Shown one piece after another: positions 58,548 through 64,000 of a stretch of DNA of 64,000 nt; position 1 is the first letter of the stretch; every line of letters starts with the position of its first letter. The position numbers and the translations under genes were made by a program. Location of the stretch: assembly GCA_019916065.1 (NCBI GenBank), contig CM034233.1:46976534-47040533 (forward strand), given 5' to 3'. Under the pieces are notes generated by a model. That model searched no databases. It was not told where the DNA came from and was given only the letters and a program-made list of their open reading frames with translations. This DNA comes from Vitellaria paradoxa (Eukaryota; Streptophyta; Magnoliopsida; Ericales; Sapotaceae).

Positions 58548-58690
58548 AAGAGAGAGAAAGAAACAAACCTCCGGCGACGGCAGGGCACCTCCGGTCCGGC
58601 ACGGCAGAGGGGGGAGAGAAGAGAGAGCGTGGGGGAGGGAGAGAAAAAAAAGGAAGGGAGGGAGAGGAAAAAGAGGGAGGCGTTCTGCCC
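58515..58690 (-). promoter_or_regulatory. GA/CT-rich leader of CACTA-1
   Basis: A (GA)n tract (58518-58546) and purine-rich DNA next to the right subterminal repeats; on the transcribed minus strand it is CT-rich, as in many plant 5' untranslated regions. Mirrors the CT-rich stretch at CACTA-3's left end. Confidence 0.5.
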
Positions 58691-58704
58691 AATATAATTA
58701 GAGA

Positions 58705-58904
58705 ATCAGCGACCGCTCGCTAGAAGAGTATTAGCGACCGCTTAAAGCGGTCGCGTGAATTTTTTCGTCGTCGATACCTTGCCGCACAGGATTAGCGACA
58801 GCAGTTTAAGCGACCGCCTTAAGCGGTCGCTAATACTATTATAGCGACCGCTTGAAGCGGTCGCCCGAGGTTTCCACTCGCCATTTATCCAATCTCTACT
58901 AGTG
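58705..58904. repeat. Right subterminal repeats and TIR of CACTA-1
   Basis: AGCGACCGCTT / AAGCGGTCGCTA pairs, ending with CTCTACTAGTG at 58904. Same motif as 45388-45800. Confidence 0.9.
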
Positions 58905-60535
58905 TATTTTTTAAATTTATTTTTGTTGTAAATTCTTAAGATATTCATGAGAATGAACTTGTGATGATATTTTATACTCTAAAAAAATTAAGTGTTTAGT
59001 AAAAATTTATAAAAATTAAAGAAAAATTAAAAAAATTAAGACAATTACAAAATTACAAAAAGATACAAAATTTTGGAGGAAGGCTTCATAAAGATGGGGA
59101 AAGTTGAAAAAAAATTGATAAATTTTAATAGATTAAATTAAAGAAAATTGAAAAACGTTAAAAATTAGAGAAACGTTAAAAATGTTTTGGGATTTGTCAA
59201 AAGAAAGCGATAAATGCTATCCTTTATTAGTTTTCCTCACTCCACATTGTTTTTTTGCATTAAAATTATTGTGAAGTGAGGGAATTTAATAGAACACTAC
59301 AATATTCCCATTCTTTGTCTAACAGGTCCATAATATAGATTGGTGGGGATGGTGGGGATGGGTTTTGATTATGGGCAGTGGGTGAACTTGAAATGGGTGA
59401 ACTTAAAATTGACACCAACGAAGAATGGATTTGGGTTTATACTAATTTGATTCTACAATTTTGGAAAAAGGTAAAAATAATTGAAAACAAAACAAGGGAG
59501 AAACGAAAATGGAAAAATAAATTTTAGACAAAGCAATTGAGTTGGACCATTCAATGGCCAAAGCATTCTTGCATAAGTATTTCTTTACTAGATTTAGTGT
59601 CCTCTGTGTTTGCTTGAGCATTCCTGTTCTAGTAACTTTTTCCCCACTTCAATTGAAAAGTTGACATATAATGCTTTCTGGTCCTTGTATTTTCAATCTG
59701 TGAGCATTAGGGCAACGGATTTGTGCATTAGAGCACTTTCTGTTGGAATTTCTAATGGAACTAGCATAAGGTCCACATTGCAACAAACTTGAAACCTGAT
59801 GTTTTCATCTTAAACCACACGCACCAAAGTGACATAAGGTCAAATCACAAGGATTGTTGCAGTGATATGAAACGCCCGTAGTAAATTCTTGTTTGATAGC
59901 TTGAAGATAATAATTGTGGAACTGGGCATCTTTTTCACATGCTTTCTTACACCAGCTGCTTCTGCCTTTTGTAGTCACTTAGACCTGCTTACCCTTCCTC
60001 AAAGCCAAAAAGAGTAGACTAGGATAAATTAGAGGCTCAAATGAAAAAGGAGGTATGCCCCGAAACCTTTTGGTCTACTCGCGTTTATCTAAGTTCAAAT
60101 TTGGTAACTTTGGAAAATTTCAAATTCGGTTTGGGTTCCATAATGTAATACCATCTGTGGGCTATACAAGATTCTAGATTAGTCTTGAAAATGATTGATA
60201 CTTGTACTGTCCAATTCCATGTCATACTAAATTCTGTGACACCAGTTGCACAAGAATGAAATAAAACTATCTAGAACATTACAAAATGCATCATCTATCC
60301 TAGACATTTTGGAATAATGAAACATGTTTTTAATATAAATTTCATATCTTTTGAACGAGTGAAGAAAATCTTCTCTTGGTATGTTTTAATTACCAATATC
60401 AGCTTTGTTCCAGAGACCTTTCTCACTTTTATGTCTTCACTTCTGGACCCCATGCAAAAAATGGAGAAAATGGAGATCCTACTAGTTAATGATTTGGATG
60501 TTGCTTTACACAATTTTGTTAACAAATGATGACAA

Positions 60536-60863
60536 AATGGCTTTCTATTCTTGTTTGCAATACAACCTTGAAGAAACACGTGTAAGTATTCCATCTTGCT
60601 CCTCAAGTTGATGTAGAAACTTGTGGGCCATCTTGGGCTGATGATAAGCATACCATAAGCATCTGGCTCTTGAATTTCACTGGTGCTGTGTGTTTGATTG
60701 TTTGTGCATTAGCCATTTGTTTATGGATATTCAATTTTTTTGCTAGTGATTAAATTACTTTTCTATTTGGCAGAGTAAAATTGCTCGGTATGCAGATACT
60801 ATGAAATTTGAAGAGGAAGACCTAATTCAGGAAGTTGGAGAATGCTTAGAGGCAAGAGGCTGA
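60536..60863 (+). CDS. Two exon-like segments of an unidentified gene in CACTA-3
   Basis: The first ends ...LQYNLEETR at about 60581 with donor GTAAGTATT. The second starts after TATTTGGCAG (60774) with SKIARYADTMKFEEED and ends ...GECLEARG, stop TGA at 60861-60863. The phases agree, and the protein is charged, coding-like and unlike any CACTA protein I know. This may be a captured host gene fragment (transduplication) or the element's own degenerate exon. Family not recognised. Confidence 0.35.
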
Positions 60864-61239
60864 GACATTTATTTTAATTTATTTTTTGTTTCCTTAAATT
60901 TTACTCTCAAAGGATAGATAATCCTTGATGTGTAAATATATCATGATGGTTGGTGGTGTTAGAAATCTGGAAATAGATATATCCTAGTCTTTGAGTTGTG
61001 TCACGAAGTTCGTGGCGGTTCAGAAGTCCTTGAATCAGATATAGTTCAAGCATGCATAGTCCTCCAACTATACCAATTATTTTTTGTATTAAGTACATAC
61101 TATCTGAAATTTAATATAGGTCTTTCTTGTGGTTTTATTTATAATTTTACGTTTGCAGTTTTGTTTATGATTTTAATTTTAAATTCATTCATTATAATTT
61201 TTATAGTCATATTTAATTTAATTTTTTGTTAATTTCAGG

Positions 61240-61293
61240 TTTGATGGGTTCTCTCATGGTTTTGAGGTCGACATTCACTCGGAGACATTGTTT
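61240..61293 (+). CDS. Candidate terminal exon in CACTA-3
   Basis: After TTAATTTCAG (acceptor at 61239) a short open frame reads FDGFSHGFEVDIHSETLF then TAA. It is a good acceptor followed by an in-frame end and AT-rich 3' DNA. It may belong with the 60.5-60.9 kb segments or be chance. Confidence 0.25.
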
Positions 61294-61499
61294 TAATTAT
61301 ATTTTATAAAATTAAAGATAATGTAATATGTATTTTATCAAATATTTTATAAAAATTTAGAATTTTGTTGGATATTTTATGTTGTCATAGTATGTATTTG
61401 AATGAACAAATTTAATCAATATACATGTTTTGTTGTATGAATGCACGGGATTTTTTTATACTTTTAGCCGAAATAAGTATATGCTTTAAAAAAATATAA

Positions 61500-61783
61500 T
61501 AGACGACCACCTCAAGGCGGTTGTAAAAAAGGTTCATATGTCTTGACTTTTGGTGACTGCCTTGAAATAGTTGTTAAAAGTTTAGATGACTGCTTTGAGG
61601 CGGTCGTCAAATGTCTTGTAGCGGCCATCACTTTTAACAACTGCCATAAGGCGGTCATTTATTGTTTTTGTCGACCCCAACATCTACGACTGCTTTATAG
61701 TGGTCGTCTAAAATATAGATGACCACTTGTAGACTTTAGACGACCGCTTTTAGTGGTCGACAATTCCGTCATTTCTTGTAGTG
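61500..61783. repeat. Right subterminal repeats and TIR of CACTA-3
   Basis: Repeated GACCGC(T)TTTTAGTGGTCG / GACTGC.TTGAGGCGGTCGTC pairs, followed by CATTTCTTGTAGTG (TIR; reversed CACTACAAGAAATG). Same motif as at 39705-39799. Confidence 0.8.
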
Positions 61784-62003
61784 TTAGTTAAAAAAATGAA
61801 CTCACGGTGAATGCAGACAATTTAAAATTTAAAAATAAAAAGAAAAATAACTAAATAATTTGACTTAAAAAAATAAAGTTGTAATATTTTAACAATACGT
61901 GATAAAAAAAACTATAAACTTTGTTGATGAAAAAAGAGGACGGAACGAATTAGGATTGTCACGTAGGATTAGAATCAAAGAGATGGAGAGAGAAATATTA
62001 TAA

Positions 62004-62034
62004 CATATATATATATATATATTTGTGTGTGTGG
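62004..62034. repeat. (AT)n(GT)n microsatellite
   Basis: An alternating AT run (62004-62022) followed by GTGTGTGTG. Confidence 0.9.
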
Positions 62035-62137
62035 GGTTCCCATAATTAGAAAGAGAATTTTAAAATTTTAAAATTAATTATTTTTCAACTAAGATATGTA
62101 AATATATTTATGTAGGGGTATGTATAATTTGGTAACG

Positions 62138-63371
62138 GTCCGTTTAATAAAACTGTCAGTTTTCAGTTTTTGTATTTAGTTTTTGTGTTCAATTTTCAGT
62201 TTTTGTGTTCAGTTTTAATTTTTTGTTTTCATTTACATAATAGGAAAGAAAAACAAAAACTTGAAAAAAACGTTTGGTAACAATAATTGTTAGTTAATAG
62301 TTAGAGTTATTAATTAATTAAATTCAATAAATTCAATTATTTTAATTATATTAATTATTAAAAAATTTAATTCAATAAAAATAAAATATATTAAACATAA
62401 TTCATTATAATTACTTTTAAAAATAATTTAATAGAATATATTTCCTGTTAAATAGAGTAATTAGTTTAATTAACTTAATTTGATTTAATTACTTAAATTA
62501 ATTTGATTTAATTAATTATATTAATTAAATTTAATTATTTAAATTATATTATATTTTCAAAATAATTTGATTTAATAAAAATAAAATATATTCAATATAA
62601 TTTAATCATATTATTTACTAAAAATAATTTATATTAAATTATATTTATATTAATTTAATTAATTAAATTTAATTGTATAATTAATTTAATTTAAACTAAT
62701 TAAACATATTTATTTTAATTATATTTTTATTAAAAATAATTTAATTCAATAAAAATAAAATATATTAAATATAATTTATTATATTATTAATTAAAAATAA
62801 TTTAATAAAATAATTTTATATTAATTTAAAAAATTAAATTCAGTTATAATTAATATAATTTAGTTAATTAATATATTTAATATAATTTATTTAATTAATA
62901 AATATAATATATAATTTAATATATTAAATTAATTATTGATAAAATTAATTATTAATTAAATTATATTTAATATATTTTTACATAAATAAAAATAATATAT
63001 TGTTAATTAAATATTTTTATATTAAATAATAATATATTTGGCAGTGACCGGAGATCAGTGGAAGGTAGTGGCGGCGGTGGCCAGATATTGGTGGTAACTA
63101 GTGAACGATGGTAATTTATGATTGTAACTAGTAGTAGTTGTATAAGAAATTAAAAATTAAAAATGAAAATTATTGAAAACTAAAAATGAAAACTTGAGCA
63201 AACACCTTTTCTATTTTTTCATAATTTCAAAAAATTTTGAAAACAATTTTCATTTTTTTGAAAACTGAAAACTAAAAATAAATTTATTAAACAAGTTTTC
63301 ATGTTCAGTTTTAAAAAAAAAATGAAAAGAAAAACAGAAAATTGGAAACGAAATAGTTACCAAACGGGGCC
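62138..63371. mobile_element. AT-rich TIR element (MITE or short non-autonomous DNA transposon)
   Basis: Left end GGTCCGTTTAATAAAACTG...CAGTTTTTG, right end reversed GGCCCCGTTTGGTAAC ... AAAACTGAACATG: diverged, long inverted ends. The core (62280-63035) is almost pure A/T with TTAATTAAAT-type repetition. It is followed by a small G-rich patch (63042-63115: CAGTGACCGG, GGCGGCGGTGGCC). No ORF. TSD not identified, so superfamily open. Confidence 0.5.
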
Positions 63372-64000
63372 TAAAAATTTAGTTTCTGGACCATGTCAAC
63401 CAAATGTATGAAGTTTGGCTTGGCTATTTATCTATCAATGCTTAGTTCAGTTACTTTTTATAAATATAACAATTATCGATTTTAGTTATAGTTTTGAAAC
63501 TCTAAAACCAAAAAAACTAAAATAATTGAATTAAATTTACTTAGTATTATATATATATAATTAACCTAAATATCTACTCTTATCCTCTTATCATTGGTCT
63601 TGTCTTTTAAAATATCAAAGACTATAAAAAATCAACATATCATTATAATATTAAATATACATTTGACATTCGTTATTTTTTAGGGATTTGGATCACTTTT
63701 AATTTTATTTTCATATTCTAAGTCTCAAGTAGTACTTATATAAAATTTGATCTTTTATCTCTATAATTAAATCATAAAAAATATATTTAAATTTATAAGC
63801 TTAAATAACCAAACCGATTGTAATCCAACCAATATAATTCGGTCCGGTTGGTAATCGATTAATACATATTTTTTGGTCAATTTAATTATCATTTTTAATT
63901 TTTAAAAATATTTAATTCAATTATAAAAATTATAATTTACTAATGTTCATCTCTATATTTAAGGGATCCGAGGGACTTGAAGTTGCTTTTCAATTTTAAG
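63372..64000. other. Unassigned AT-rich DNA at the window end
   Basis: No gene, RNA or repeat of note. Confidence 0.3.

Larger units (their letters stand above)
45388..58904 (-). mobile_element. CACTA-1, 13.5-kb autonomous-type CACTA transposon, TSD TAT
   Basis: Left end CACTAGTAGAAATTGTGG, right end (reversed) CACTAGTAGAGATTGG, with perfect 3-bp duplication TAT (45385-45387, 58905-58907). Both ends carry CG-rich subterminal repeats. The genes read on the minus strand from right to left: GA-rich leader (58515-58690), transposase gene, then a TNPA-like gene. CACTA-2 has inserted into the transposase gene's fourth coding part. Inserted within CACTA-3. Confidence 0.95.
58908..61499 (+). other. 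Right arm of CACTA-3, no recognisable transposase
   Basis: AT-rich at first (58908-59330), then moderately complex DNA without any CACTA transposase or TNPA signature. Exon-like segments at 60536-60585, 60775-60863 and 61240-61293 are listed separately. CACTA-3 is therefore probably non-autonomous. Confidence 0.45.
39685..61783 (+). mobile_element. CACTA-3, outer CACTA element hosting Copia B and CACTA-1
   Basis: The right end is clear: reversed, it starts CACTACAAGAAATGACGG (61783 leftwards), preceded by a block of GACCGC..GCGGTCG-type subterminal repeats (61500-61770). The left arm has the same kind of repeats (GACCGCTTTGAGGCGGTCG, 39728-39746 and 39781-39796). The left terminus is tentatively placed at CACTATCACAAA (39685), where flanks TCA (39682-39684) and TTA (61784-61786) differ by one base. 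That left end is uncertain, because RNase H code of the neighbouring Ty3 scrap may run through it. CT-rich sequence next to the left repeats mirrors CACTA-1's promoter-proximal end, suggesting + strand transcription. Confidence 0.6.

Noticed and set aside
58501..58723. Overlapping ORFs rich in Arg/Glu or Ser/Leu
   Set aside because: GA-repeat artefacts next to the CACTA-1 end.

Overview
This is a eudicot-like plant nuclear window. The evidence is the AT-rich composition, plant-type LTR retrotransposons (Ty3/gypsy Tat lineage and Ty1/copia), CACTA transposons with GT-AG introns, and small TIR elements. No intact ordinary host gene is visible. Almost everything recognisable is mobile DNA, nested up to three levels deep, and most boundaries can be fixed by target-site duplications (TSDs). 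Small host-like exon fragments occur at about 26.2 kb, 38.5-39.1 kb and 60.5-61.3 kb, but I cannot name them.

Left third (1-23.9 kb). Tat element A enters truncated: integrase C-terminus, a 41-bp tandem repeat, a decayed antisense ORF, polypurine tract (PPT) and 3' LTR ending near 5.1 kb. A solo LTR follows (7257-8845, TSD GGAGA). Tat element B (9238-14600, TSD AAATT) keeps both LTRs, a broken gag and a stub of the same antisense ORF as A, but has lost pol. Its gag is split by another solo LTR (10156-11805, TSD GTAAG). Copia A (16452-23851, TSD GATTG/GATTC) carries a heavily mutated gag-pol, an in-frame hole in reverse transcriptase, and a TAA-flanked MITE in its leader.

Middle (24-39.7 kb). 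After AT-rich unassigned DNA comes Tat element C (about 27.1-36.7 kb, minus strand) with gag, RNase H and integrase remnants. On the opposite strand it carries a spliced, decayed gene with a plant mobile domain and a coiled coil, preceded by a TATA box and by an 81-bp (27-codon) tandem array. Next come an unidentified GC-richer gene fragment and a Ty3 RNase H scrap.

Right third (39.7-61.8 kb). This is a nest of CACTA transposons. The outer element, CACTA-3 (about 39.69-61.78 kb), contains Copia B (39800-44495, TSD GAGAA; one continuous frame broken by only three nonsense codons) and CACTA-1 (45388-58904, TSD TAT). CACTA-1 has a long open transposase ORF (881 codons), a seven-exon TNPA-like gene, CG-rich subterminal repeats, hairpins and 202-212-bp tandem repeats. 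It is itself broken by CACTA-2 (about 48.6-50.99 kb). CACTA-3's own arms hold short exon-like segments of unknown origin. An AT-rich TIR element (62138-63371) closes the window.

Functionally, gag-pol blocks would encode retrotransposition, CACTA transposase plus TNPA would encode cut-and-paste, and the subterminal repeats are the expected TNPA-binding sites. Most copies carry inactivating changes, many of them C-to-T or G-to-A as expected for methylated, silenced plant DNA. Insertion order read from nesting: CACTA-3 before CACTA-1 and Copia B; CACTA-1 before CACTA-2; Tat B before its solo LTR; Copia A before its MITE.
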